Shown: one piece after another, positions 21,448 to 31,513 of the stretch
Numbering within the stretch: the first letter of the stretch is position 1
How the letters are laid out: the number at the start of each line of letters is the position of its first letter
Assembly (NCBI GenBank): GCA_015345905.1
Contig: JADDTR010000001.1
Coordinates: 868,001-932,000, forward strand
Source of the DNA: Aotearoamyces nothofagi
Taxonomy: Eukaryota > Ascomycota > Leotiomycetes > Leotiales > Tympanidaceae
Direction: 5' to 3'
DNA: 64,000 bases
The notes under the pieces: model-generated
The model's input: the letters and a program-made list of their open reading frames with translations, nothing else
What the model was told of the DNA's origin: nothing
Database searches by the model: none
Position numbers and translations under genes: made by a program

Positions 21448-24012
21448 TTAAGCTTCCATTAGTCCTAAGTCGGCAACCGTTTGCCAGAAGCTATGCTGCC
21501 CCTCGACACCTTTCTGGAATTGTGAAGGCGGTCCACCTCTATCAACCCTGACATTCGTCACAACTTCCTCTGCTAGATCCAACTCGCCGTTTTCAACAAG
21601 GGCGTTCAAAACTGCCTCTAATGCCGACCAGCCCACTCGGGAGCCCTCTCTGTCCTCCTTTCCCAGGATTCTTAGTGCGGAAGTGGTATCTCTTGCCCGT
21701 GCATATCCTTCTATAACTCGATCCCAGAATATGTGATCCATGGAGACATGTGAGAGATGAATCCGCTCAATCAGGAGCCTGATGGCTTCTAGATCGGGGG
21801 TTTCTTGCTCAAAATAGTAATCTACGAGGGTGGTATAGATGTAGGTTGACGGTTCTAGCCCCTGAGCAGCCATTCGTGCCATAACTGTCCTTACAGCAGA
21901 CATATCGCTAGACTGTGAATGAAGCAATGAGTAGATCATCTTCCCATATGTCCGCATGTTTGCTTGAATCCCTGCTGCTTCCATTTCGGTAAAGACATCA
22001 CTAATAAGGGCATTCTGTTCTTCAGTTGAGTAGTCTCGGGAAGCTTCAAAGGTCTCGTCGAGAATTGTGGTGAAAGTTGCCACGTCGGCTTGAATGCCCT
22101 GCACCTGCATATGCTGTAGAAGGGCTTTTACAGCCTCAGTGCGTTGCTCACGTACAAGAGGACGAAGAAGCGTATTGAATGTTATGATATCGGGCTTAAC
22201 TCCGAGTTTGCCGCCCCAGTCAAGAACTTGCTGAGCAGCCTCGTGCTGGTTCCGACGTAGAAGCCCGGCTACTGCAGCATTAATGGTCTCGATGCTAGGT
22301 TTGACAATGCCGTCGACGTCTTCAAGACTTTTTAAGTCTACCACCTTACGTTTCTTGACAGCTTGTAGCCATGTTCGTCCCATTTCCTGAAGTGCGCGTA
22401 TAGCAACCTCTGGCTTCCCACAATCTACGAGACCACTAATTCTTGTCGTCCAGCAGATCTTGTCTGGCTTGAGACCAGCAGCCAATAGCTTAGCCCATAC
22501 TCCCTCCAGGGCTGCCGTACTCCTTGATATTTTGCACCCTTCAAGCATGGCATTCCAAGTCAACAGAGTAGGAGTAATGGAATTTTTGACCATATAGTTC
22601 CACACATCAATTGCCCGGTCTGACTGTCGAAGGGCCATATAAACTTGTATAAAGTGGTTGCACAGCTCCTCAGACGGAAGATTTGGAGTACGTTCGGTGG
22701 CGGCACCCGTAATGGGTCTCGATGCATCCAACTGGGCCCACAAGCTATCCACTGCACTGAGGTTTCTTTCGACTAGTAAACGAGCAAGCTTCCTGTGGAT
22801 AAGACCTAGTCCAACACCCTTGGGGCGAAAAACCCGGTGTTCACCTCCGGTCTGTTCGTTCCTTCGACGATTTACAATTTGCTCTGCATGTCGAAGGATA
22901 GTTGCCGAATCCATCTTGACCACAGCACTCCTATTATTTTGTGATACGAGTAGTGTGTCTATCTCTTTTGGAGTTATTCGAGCTGTCAAAAGTAACTGCG
23001 ATATGGCGGCCACAAAATGCTTTCTCAGATTATCCAAATTGCTATTATTTGTAATACGGACATTCAGAAGAATTGCAAAAGTAGCCAGAGCAGGAGCAGC
23101 CAGACTTCTGGATACGTTATAACGAATATTCGGCATTAAAATGTGAAATACACCTTCAATGCCACGTGTTGCTTTTGCGTGTATGATATGTTTGGGGGTC
23201 AGATTTAGCGGAAGCCACGATGAAGGACTGTTTTCTTCGACGGCCACAGAGTCCGAAGCTACTGAGCTGCGTTTGTCCAAGAGAACTCTCCAGGTTCCAA
23301 GAAGGTCACTAACAACCTGATCTTGATCTGAGCTCGCTGTTTCCGTAGCAAGAGTTTCAAGCAAAGTCCATATCATGGTACTACATTCCCTAGGAGACAG
23401 AAGACCCAGCTTAGCGTATACCATCGTAATTTCCGTGGTCGCTGGTAGAGCTGAGCCTACCTGAACTTGTCGCTTTGCAGCCACGAGCTTCTCAAGCAAT
23501 TTTTTCGCAATTGCGTGAAACGAGGTAGGTCGTGACACTGTCGAGCCATTATGATGAGTCCATACTTCCGGTCCGAGATGGGTGACGAAGAATTCCCATG
23601 TATCTTTAATAGGCTGATTCGGATCCGCGAGTTTCGATGCCAATGCCTCAACATGACTATAGATTTGTAGACTTGCAGTGTTGTATCTCTGAATATGTTT
23701 CTGGGTGCTTGGAGGCGGGGCCTTGGCACCTTCCTCAAAGAGGGCTTCTAACAGGTCCCCACGGTTTCGTACCGAGTCTCTAAAGGCGGAACTCCGACGT
23801 GGTGTATGCGAGGATGTGCTTTCGCCTTCTCTAGACTTATTCGCATTTATAGAGGGCCAACCGCCCTCTGTCGGCCTGTTATCTATTGTGGTAGGTGGGT
23901 TGCTAAGAGAAATGAACGTCGCCTTGGAGCGCCATAGTCGTCCTAGATTCTGCCGTAAAGCCCTATTCGATATTCGGTGGCGGCATATTGTACAGATATG
24001 AGGCGCACTCAT
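21448..24012 (-). CDS. Pentatricopeptide-repeat protein, probably mitochondrial
   Basis: Single exon of 854 residues; another Met lies one codon upstream at 24015. The N-terminus is basic and Arg-rich with hydroxyl residues (CRHRISNRALRQNLGRLWRSK), like a mitochondrial targeting peptide. From about residue 430 on there are tandem 35-residue helix pairs: AIDVWNYMVKNSITPTLLTWNAMLEGC, WAKLLAAGLKPDKICWTTRIS, LDWGGKLGVKPDIITFNTLLRP, MQVQGIQADVATFTTILDE, MEAAGIQANMRTYGKMIYSL and MAAQGLEPSTYIYTTLVDYY. The fully expressed pattern (..G..PD..T(Y/F)..L) marks PPR motifs, which bind single-stranded RNA for organelle RNA processing or translation. The target RNA cannot be told. It shares a 186-base divergent upstream region with the acid phosphatase gene. 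Confidence 0.9.
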   Translation of the reverse strand: MSAPHICTICRHRISNRALRQNLGRLWRSKATFISLSNPPTTIDNRPTEGGWPSINANKSREGESTSSHTPRRSSAFRDSVRNRGDLLEALFEEGAKAPPPSTQKHIQRYNTASLQIYSHVEALASKLADPNQPIKDTWEFFVTHLGPEVWTHHNGSTVSRPTSFHAIAKKLLEKLVAAKRQVQVGSALPATTEITMVYAKLGLLSPRECSTMIWTLLETLATETASSDQDQVVSDLLGTWRVLLDKRSSVASDSVAVEENSPSSWLPLNLTPKHIIHAKATRGIEGVFHILMPNIRYNVSRSLAAPALATFAILLNVRITNNSNLDNLRKHFVAAISQLLLTARITPKEIDTLLVSQNNRSAVVKMDSATILRHAEQIVNRRRNEQTGGEHRVFRPKGVGLGLIHRKLARLLVERNLSAVDSLWAQLDASRPITGAATERTPNLPSEELCNHFIQVYMALRQSDRAIDVWNYMVKNSITPTLLTWNAMLEGCKISRSTAALEGVWAKLLAAGLKPDKICWTTRISGLVDCGKPEVAIRALQEMGRTWLQAVKKRKVVDLKSLEDVDGIVKPSIETINAAVAGLLRRNQHEAAQQVLDWGGKLGVKPDIITFNTLLRPLVREQRTEAVKALLQHMQVQGIQADVATFTTILDETFEASRDYSTEEQNALISDVFTEMEAAGIQANMRTYGKMIYSLLHSQSSDMSAVRTVMARMAAQGLEPSTYIYTTLVDYYFEQETPDLEAIRLLIERIHLSHVSMDHIFWDRVIEGYARARDTTSALRILGKEDREGSRVGWSALEAVLNALVENGELDLAEEVVTNVRVDRGGPPSQFQKGVEGQHSFWQTVADLGLMEA

Positions 24013-24015
24013 CAC

Positions 24016-24198
24016 TCATCACTTATTACTTTAGGTGTGTATGAAGCTGTATCGACCTTTGATATAAAGTTAATCGGCAAAGCTTCCTCTGATAACGTCT
24101 CGGCACTTCTCATGCCTAGCATCTGAGGCAGAATATCCCCCTTAAGCCAATCAAGGCCACACTTCCTTTTGTTATGTTATTCTCCAAGAATAGAAATC
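24016..24198. promoter_or_regulatory. Compact divergent promoter
   Basis: Lies between the PPR gene (minus) and the acid phosphatase gene (plus). No specific element was recognised. Confidence 0.5.
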
Positions 24199-25852
24199 AT
24201 GACCACATTACAACCTCGAGGACCATACTCGAGGGAAGAGCTCGAGAAGCTCTATCCTGATAGCCTGAAGCTCCAGTTTGTCCAAGTACTTCTTCGTCAT
24301 GGCGAACGAAGTCCCGTGTCTGCTCGTTTCCAGAACGCTGGCCTCATACCGTTCTGGCCATATTGTTCTGTTGCACGGCAACTGCTGAGCTCTACAATGG
24401 ACAATAGTACTGATGCATGGGGAGCACTACAATGGCGGAGACGCCTTGAGACCTTCGGTTCTGATGATGGACCTGTGATAGCTTCGGGCCCTCTTGGGCA
24501 GGTTGATTCAGTATGTGACTTGGGCGAATTAACAGACCAGGGCAGAAGATCTACGCATGCGCTTGGTAGACGACTTCGACATCTTTACGTGGATCAATTG
24601 CACTTTATGCCACCGACGATCAAAGACGCCGATATGATCTACTTGAGAGCAACCCCTATACCTCGAGCCCTGGAGTCATTGCAAGAAACATTCTGGGGCC
24701 TATACCCGTCTAATACTCGCTCGGCCTCATTCCCGCCACTTACAATTATCACTAGAGCTCCATCAGACGAAACACTGTTTCCTAACGATGGCAACTGTCG
24801 ACGATTTGCACAGCTCTCGCGAGCGTTTGCACAACGTACGGCTGACCGGTGGAATAAAACAACAGAGATGGAATACCTTAATAAATTGATCAGTAAATGG
24901 ATGCCGGAGACCAGCAAGAGAGTGGCAGTGGATTCACATCCTAGGCTGTCAGGAATAATGGACACAGTAAACTCTACTCTAGCCCATCCACCTGAGACGC
25001 GGTTACCAGACGAGTTCTATGATCCAAAGGGACGAGATATTATAGATAAAATCTCCGTTGAGGAATGGTTCAGTGGCTACAAAGAGTCTCGAGAGTATCG
25101 TGCCTTAGGTATCGGCGGCCTCCTCGGCGATATCGTATCACGCATGGTGGGAAGTGTAGAGAAGAATGGTAATGATGGCCTGATAGAAGTTGGAGAGAAA
25201 GATGGTGCTATAAGCCGTGGCAGGGGTGGGGAGAACGCTTTGAAACTAGGCCTCAGCGGCTGCCATGACACGACATTAGCGGGTATATTGTCAAGTCTGG
25301 GCGCCTTTGACAATGAGAAATGGCCGCCATACACGAGCCATATTGCTCTTGAGCTCTTCCGAAAGAATGACCTGCCACAGGAATCAGTGTCTACCAAGCG
25401 TAGGCTCGAGTTGACAGATCGTAAGGCGGTAGACGCAAAACCAAAGGTCGAGAGAGGATGGTTTGGGAGGATATTCTCAGGTACAGCAGGTACGGTGATA
25501 GATGAAAGTAGAGATATCGATAAGCCACTCGGGATTGCAAGGAGGAAGATAGATCAACTGGATGCATCTGAAAGAAGTAAACTAGACGGTTACTTTGTCA
25601 GGATAAGATATAACGACAAGCCTGTGACGATCCCTGGCTGCAAGATTCCAGGTAAACATTTTGAAGGTGATGAGACCTTCTGCACTTTGGTAAGATATAT
25701 GATGTAAACCTCTCATTCGCATAGCTTACATATAACAGGACGCTTTCAAAGAGATTGTGGACAAGTTCACACCATTACACTGGAAGCAGGAATGCAGGAG
25801 CAATCTAGACGGCCATTCATTTCCAACCACTCTTGAACCATCTGGGTATTAG
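24199..25852 (+). CDS. Histidine acid phosphatase (clade-2 histidine phosphatase)
   Basis: Two exons, 24199-25689 and 25739-25852, giving 534 residues. Phosphomonoesterase of the branch that includes lysophosphatidic-acid phosphatase (ACP6-like). The phosphohistidine motif is VLLRHGERSPV near residue 35, and the proton donor is the HD of GCHDTTLAGIL near residue 355. LRATPIPRALESLQETFWGLYP is the expected helix after the core. No signal peptide is visible, so an intracellular or mitochondrial enzyme is more likely than a secreted phytase. Met at 24199 (MTTLQPRGPYSREEL) was preferred over the upstream Met at 24169 because the family starts there. The second exon supplies the C-terminus DAFKEIVDKFTPLHW..LEPSGY. 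Confidence 0.9.
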
Positions 25853-25865
25853 ACACTACAGTTAG

Positions 25866-26114
25866 ATCCGGAACCGAGCCAGATTTCCACTCTCAAATAT
25901 CGATGAGGCGATTTCCCCCGATTCCATCAAACTGTTACGCGGATTTCAAAACGGCCTCGAAGCCCTCGCTGACGGTCCTCGGCTTATCTCGAACCCCTGC
26001 TACGGTTACTATAAGAGACCGACAAGAAGCCTCTCATCGGGGCCGTGGAGTGAGGTACTAGACTCTTTTACAGCTTTGCATCATGTAGATGATTTGCTAA
26101 GGCATGTATTATAA
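25866..26114 (+). other. Orphan open frame with coding-like composition, no start codon
   Basis: Eighty-two codons between a TAG at 25863 and a TAA, with no ATG. The product (ISPDSIKLLRGFQNGLEAL, then PRLISNPCYGYYKRPTRS, SGPWSEVLDSF) looks more protein-like than neighbouring noncoding frames. It could be a terminal exon of an unannotated gene, or a gene remnant. No family recognised. Confidence 0.25.
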
Positions 26115-26374
26115 AACGCCTGCTTTCGTATAAAAGTATGGGGTTTAGGTTTATAGTATAAAGATGGACAAAAATATGAATATAGAGGTCTTGATAACTG
26201 TGCTAGATCTAGATGATTGTGCTCTATGTCTTTTTTATAAAAACCCCCAAGCAATGTAGCCTTAGCATACCATTACCCATTCTAGCTAATACTGTTTGTA
26301 CGTGAGAAGTAAAATCATAAGATACACATTGAAAGCTGTGCATCGTAAAAGACTTAATATTTAATAGTCTAGGT

Positions 26375-27428
26375 TCATAATCTCGATGTCCCATCGGACG
26401 ATGAGCGCTCCTTCTTGTGACCCTCAATTACCACACCCAGGCCAGATCCCGCGTCGAGGTTTGCCCCCATACCATTCGTGGGAGCAATGAAAGACTCGTC
26501 ACCGGAGAAACGCCTGCATTAAGGTCAGTTTGAGTAGCGATCCGAGCATTCTGTCTCACGACTCACCATCCTCTCTCCTCTCCGCCGCTCAAGAAGGAAC
26601 AATCGCCATTAGCCACAATGTCCCAGCCACCGTGGACACCCTTCCCATCTCTCCAGCCAACATGGGGAACTGGACACCCAGGCCCCTCCCACGCGTTAAG
26701 GTGCTTCTGACCCTCCACGCTTGCAGTCTTCCTTACGAACTTGCTCAGCCCGCATGTGAACGGGTTGAAATCTTGCTCCTCAATATTCTCGGGCATGCGT
26801 CCCATCAGGGCCCTCCCGATAGCAATCAGCGTCGCGGCGTGCGTACATATCACAATGGCTCTCACGCCCTCCCGGTCGCTCTGCTCGATGATGCGGTGCA
26901 GCGCATACGCCGTGCGGTCGTGGAGCTCGCTTATCGTTTCGCCGTTGACGCTTGGCACGATGCTGGGCCTGTAGTCCAGGTCGTACCGCGGAAAGAGCCT
27001 GTTCATGACCTCTGGGCTCGCGGGCGCCGGGTGATCAAATCTTGCTGTGCCATACCACTCTCCGATGCCGTTGTCGCCGCGGATCTTGGGCTCCGGGCCC
27101 TCGGGCCGGAGGGTTTTCAGCTTGTCTAGTGTTGGGTCGATCGTCTGTACGCAGCGGTAGAAGGGAGACGAGTAGAACTGCTCGATCGGCGGATCGAGCG
27201 TGACGAGGTGCTCAGCCAGCTCTCGGGCTTGACTTAAGCCATAGCCTGCGAGTGCAGGGTCAGAGGGAATGCCCGTGGGCGAGGGGATCGTAGTTGTGTA
27301 GGTGCCGGTGTCCTGGTTTACGATCCAATTGGACCGGAACTGTGATATGAGGGTAAGCAGATGGACGTGTGGCAGATGGGGGGGCGACGTACGCCATGCC
27401 GGGTAAGATAGATGACCTCCAACACCAT
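26375..27428 (-). CDS. TFIIIC tau55-like / phosphoglycerate-mutase-fold protein
   Basis: Exons on the minus strand: 27428-27393, 27339-26567 and 26513-26375, giving 315 residues. Clade-1 histidine phosphatase fold: MVLEVIYLTRHG ends the 12-codon first exon and carries the RHG catalytic histidine; the second exon continues FRSNWIVN, SSPFYRCVQTIDPTL, GEWYG and the second histidine in VICTHAATLIAIGRAL. In yeast the tau55 subunit of the RNA polymerase III factor TFIIIC has this fold, and filamentous-fungal members are usually named after it. Whether this one is a TFIIIC subunit or a stand-alone phosphatase is not decided here. The C-terminal motif GGEERGWRFSGDESF, split by the last intron, is typical. 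The long GPGCPVPHVGWRDGKG region is fungal-specific. Confidence 0.85.
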
Positions 27429-28420
27429 GTTTATGTTTCTGCTTTCCGGGAAGCCAGAAGCGTTGAGAGCAGGCCCATACTTGAGTGGCTTTATGTGACG
27501 AAAAAGGAAGCGGTGAATGGGGGAGGACCTCGGCCCGCTTTCCAGCGACCGACGGCTTGGCTTAAAACGGCAACGGTAAAGGGTCCTCACAGATATAAGA
27601 CCCTCGTACTCGTAGACAAAAGTAACGAGACACTTGTAGGCATACGTTATAATTGAATGAACAGCTCCCATAAACGCCTTGTAGAGCCTTTTAATCAATC
27701 TACAGTCAGCCCGTTGTATTTTTATTTACCCCCTTCTACACGCGTATAACCCGATTGCCCCTGCGAGGCTTCAGCAAAGCGCCCCTGATGAGCCGACCGC
27801 TTATGCTGTTGTTGTCACATTGACAGTCATACATCAACATTGCCCAGTCAAGTTCCTATGTTTGTGATAAAGCAGCAAAAGCTGCTGATCCCTTTCTTCC
27901 ACTAATCTAAGTCTACGTGCTGCTAAGATACATGTAGAAAAAACCTCTACGAATAGAGCGAAAGGTACACTCATATCAACAGGTCATAAAGTCCGCTGCA
28001 TGTGGGTAATTCCAATGCAGGAAAAGCGAAATGCCTACCAAAGGATGAACTCAAGTGCCATATTCCAACGAAGCAAGCCAGCTAGGCTAGGCTAGGATAG
28101 TCACATAACTGTAGAACGAACGTCAAGCCAGGACGAAAATCCGACCTTTGGTCTTGAACCATCAACGCCCATTATCCCCTTGTTACACGTTGTCGTGATC
28201 TGAGATAGGTAAACTCCTTTTATCCGTTGTGTTTCCGTACATGAATGCTTCTATCTTTTTGAAAGGCGCAAAAGGTCGTGCATGCAGTAGGCCATGAACC
28301 GGCTCGTGTGAACTCCTCCCTCCCTTCAATATCAAAGTATCCGAAAACTCCAAATATATCATCCAGTGCTCACAATTGGCACTGGTATTCTTTCCGCCGT
28401 GTTGATACAATTGTACATAT
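27429..28420. other. Intergenic region
   Basis: Holds the upstream region of the tau55-like gene and the 3' flank of the disordered protein gene. A GCTAGGCTAGG duplication lies near 28081-28095. No gene is supported; the minus-strand frame 28183-28566 overlaps the 3' end of the next gene in another frame. Confidence 0.5.
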
Positions 28421-31400
28421 TTACTGGTACCCACCAACCTGCACCGCAGTGGGGGACTCTGTATTATTCTGTCTTGGCCTGCGAACAAGGCTGCCCCTAC
28501 GTCCCAAAACGCTACTATCAAAGGCTTGGTTAAGTGATGGCTGTCCCTGTCCGCGATCTTCCCCAAGCCTGCCTACTACACTGCCCGTCTCCCTCTCTGG
28601 CGTAGAACGATCGAGGTATCTTCTTGTGCTAAGACTGGACGATGTTGTGGAGGGTAAGAGGCCAGTGGCCAGACTTGTTGAGACATAGTGTCTTCTTACA
28701 GGAAGATTTGATGCTACTGATGGTGCGCGGAAGTCTGGTAACGGTTGTGATGATGTGTACTCTCTTGGAGAGTTCCGCACACGGCCAACCTCAGTTGCTG
28801 CACGAGAAACTGGCCGAAAGCGTCTTTCATCCTCTTCATTTATTTCTTCAGTGCCTGCCCGGCGACTTCTCGTGAAAACCGAGCTTCTTTGTCCTGTTAT
28901 CGAAGTTTGGGTAGGAGTTGGGGAATCTGTTGAGTTTAGACGCGGGCTGGGAAACGAGCTTCCGGCGTATAGGCTGCTTCTTCGTCCTGTCATCGAAGCC
29001 TGGGGAGGAGTTCCGGATTCTGAAGCGTTTAGACGAGGACTGGGTAACGAGCTTCCGGCGAGTAGACTGCCTCTTCGTCCTGTTATCAAAGCCTGGGAGG
29101 GAGCCCCGGATTCTGAAGCGTTCACACGAGGGCTAGGTAATGAGCTTCCGGCGAGAATACTGCTCCTTCGGACCTCCAACCTGCTAGGGGCTCGTGGGCT
29201 AGACTTAAGGCGCATAAGGCTATCATTACCGCCATTTGGTAAACGCTGTGGAATCTCAGGTACTCCATTCTGAGTCCCTTTGTCCTGACTGCCGGGTGTG
29301 GTAGGAGACTGGTTAACAGCTTGGGTTTGCGAGCTGTCAGATAACGCTAGACATAACTCGGTCAAACTTCGACACATGCTGTCTGCTTTCCTACGAAGTT
29401 GTCGATCTGTCAGTGGAGAGGCACCAGTGCCAATAACAGATTGTGCGCTCGACATTAGCCCCGGTTGTACACCACTGCCAGCCATAGAAGCAATGGAAAG
29501 AGCATCTGATGTGGCGGCTTCCAAAGCTCGAAAGATCTCAGGGCTTAGTAGCGGTTTCGACTTTGCTAGTGCTGCATGCAACAAAGGGTGAGTGTCACTG
29601 GTATGATTCCCATTGCCATTAGAAGTGACTGGTGGGGAACTTAGACCACGCCTTCGTCTCGGTGATGTTGACATAGTCGTATTGGTAGTTGTAGCAGTAG
29701 GAGGCCTTTCTCCGGAAGCGTGTGAGACTGCCGCTCCAGAAGTAGCAGGCAGTTTCCCTGTTAATTCTAGCTTTCTTATGCGCGACTTGAGATCGTCCAA
29801 CTCGTCCCAAACGGTTGATGGTGCAGTTGTAGATGTCGTTGATTCTGTGCCTTCGGTCGCTCGAGGTGTCTCGGGTCCATTTGTCAGTTCCATACCCCTT
29901 GCAACAAGAGGTGAGGAATTGAATGTTCGCTGGGAGTACGCTAGATTTGATTGTCTGTGCGAGTTTGCTCTACCAAGTACACTTCCACCTGAGTCCGGTA
30001 CTGACGGTCGCCGTCCACTATGAGGGAACTGTGCCTCAAATGTGGCTGCTCTTGGCGTCGATGGGTTTGAGCGAGGCCCAGATGGGGTGCGACGTCCGCT
30101 GATTGAATGCGTCAGAGTAGTGTTTCGATCCCGCGAGTATGGCCGATATGGCAGGCGCTCTAATTGTTGTTGTTGTTGTATAGAGATCTCGTCTTGATAT
30201 GAAGCCCTCGACCCGTCCTGCAGATCAGAATCTCGGCGGGGTATATGCTGGGAACCTCTGAAGGGTTGATAGCTGACGGGTGGTAGAGACGAGAGAGATT
30301 GACGATGGCTGGCTAGTGCAATACGTGACTAGAGAAATGTCAGTTGTGAGATTAGGGAGGGAGAAGGCTCGAGCGTAAGTATCCCGAAATGGAGAAACAT
30401 CGACAAGGATAGGGACGTAGGATAATTTGCGCAATGAACGGACCATGGAACATAAAATTACGGGTCGTTTATGAACAGTCTAGAAGAGGCAAAATAGAAA
30501 TATAAACTTACTCTACGCCTTTCCGGTCGATTTGAACCATCAGCTGCATTATTATTGTTATTTTGGCGTGTCAAGTCATCGCGCGCCAGATTCAGGAAGA
30601 GATCCTCAGCGACGGGATTGGATTGCCTTGGGTCCTCCTGCTCCACTGAGCGCGAAGGGCTCTGCTCATTGCGTTCCTCGTCCGAGAGGCCCTCCAAAGC
30701 CCGCAATGTACGATCACGGTCGTCCGTCTGGTCGTCTGCCAACTCAAAGCGGTGGTACGCTCTGGAGTTCATCTCGAAAATTGCGCGCGTTGCGGACGAG
30801 CGAAAAGAGCGGATGGGTGGTATGACAGGCTTAGACCAAGCGTTCTCATCGAGAGATTTTGATGCGCCGCGAGGTGGTTTTGATTTTGTATCTGGGGTTT
30901 TGGATTCTGTGTCGTCGGAAGTGTCGTTATTCTTCAGCGATTCTTCAAATGCGAGTTGCTGTTGCGCCAACGCCCACGCTGTCGTGGAATTGCTCGAAGG
31001 GCTTGCAGGTTCTACAGCAGCTAGACGCTGGGTGCTCAGAGCAGGAGGTGGACCGGTGGATGTTTCTATTCCATTGCTGCTGTGCGATGCTGGGGCGCGT
31101 CTTAATCTTCGATCCTGCGGCTTTTGGAAGCTGCTTGAGGCGTCCTGGTTTGATGCGTCGGTGACATACGAGCCGGGAAGCAGCGTTAAAGAGCCGCCGG
31201 GCGAGGTTGAGGACCTCCTTGCATTAGAAGTAGGGCTTGTAGTTGTGCGAGTGAATGTTTTCGAAGTATCGTCCTGTTGTCGAGCCGAAGCGCTTCCTTG
31301 CGTCGTCGCGTATCCAGCAAACGCACTTTCCGAGTCCGGTGACAAAAGTGATGGAGAGGCCGCACCTAAGTGAGGTTTCTTGAGATCACCAAACCTAAAG

Positions 31401-31513
31401 GCCGGGAGCTTCGAGGGACTATGGTCAAGCCGATGTGCGTGCACCCTGACTGCCTTTTGGAGCGAGTGAGGCTTTTCGAGGTCCTTTTCAAGGTCCTTTT
31501 CGAGGTTCATCAT
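28421..31513 (-). CDS. Large disordered conserved fungal protein with internal repeats
   Basis: Exons on the minus strand: 31513-30512 and 30328-28421, giving 969 residues. The 183-base intron has a consensus GTAAGT donor and CTCTAG acceptor and joins NRPERRR to SRIALASHRQS in frame. Most of it is Ser/Pro/Thr/Arg-rich and predicted disordered. The recognisable conserved core is VWDELDDLKSRIRKLELTGKLP, a short coiled coil, then HPLLHAALAKSKPLLSPEIF, EAATSDALSIASMAG and RRKADSMCRSLTELCLAL. Pezizomycotina orthologues are often named LPXTG-motif proteins because of LTGKLP, but this is not a bacterial sortase protein, and the function is unknown. The N-terminus contains LEKDLEKDLEK. Residues encoded at 28890-29170 form a 31-residue tandem repeat. 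Long antisense frames opposite it are composition artefacts. Confidence 0.82.
28890..29170 (-). repeat. 93-base coding tandem repeat, about three copies plus a partial
   Basis: Each unit encodes a 31-residue segment starting RRSS(I/L/Y)AGSS(L/F)PSPR(V/L)N and ending ITG/MTG. Three copies follow one another, then a decayed QRSSVFTRS. Confidence 0.88.

Noticed and set aside
28755-29273. 172-codon plus-strand frame with internal repeats
   Set aside because: Antisense copy of the 93-base coding repeat.
30555-31373. 272-codon plus-strand frame
   Set aside because: Antisense shadow of exon 1 of the disordered protein; composition artefact.
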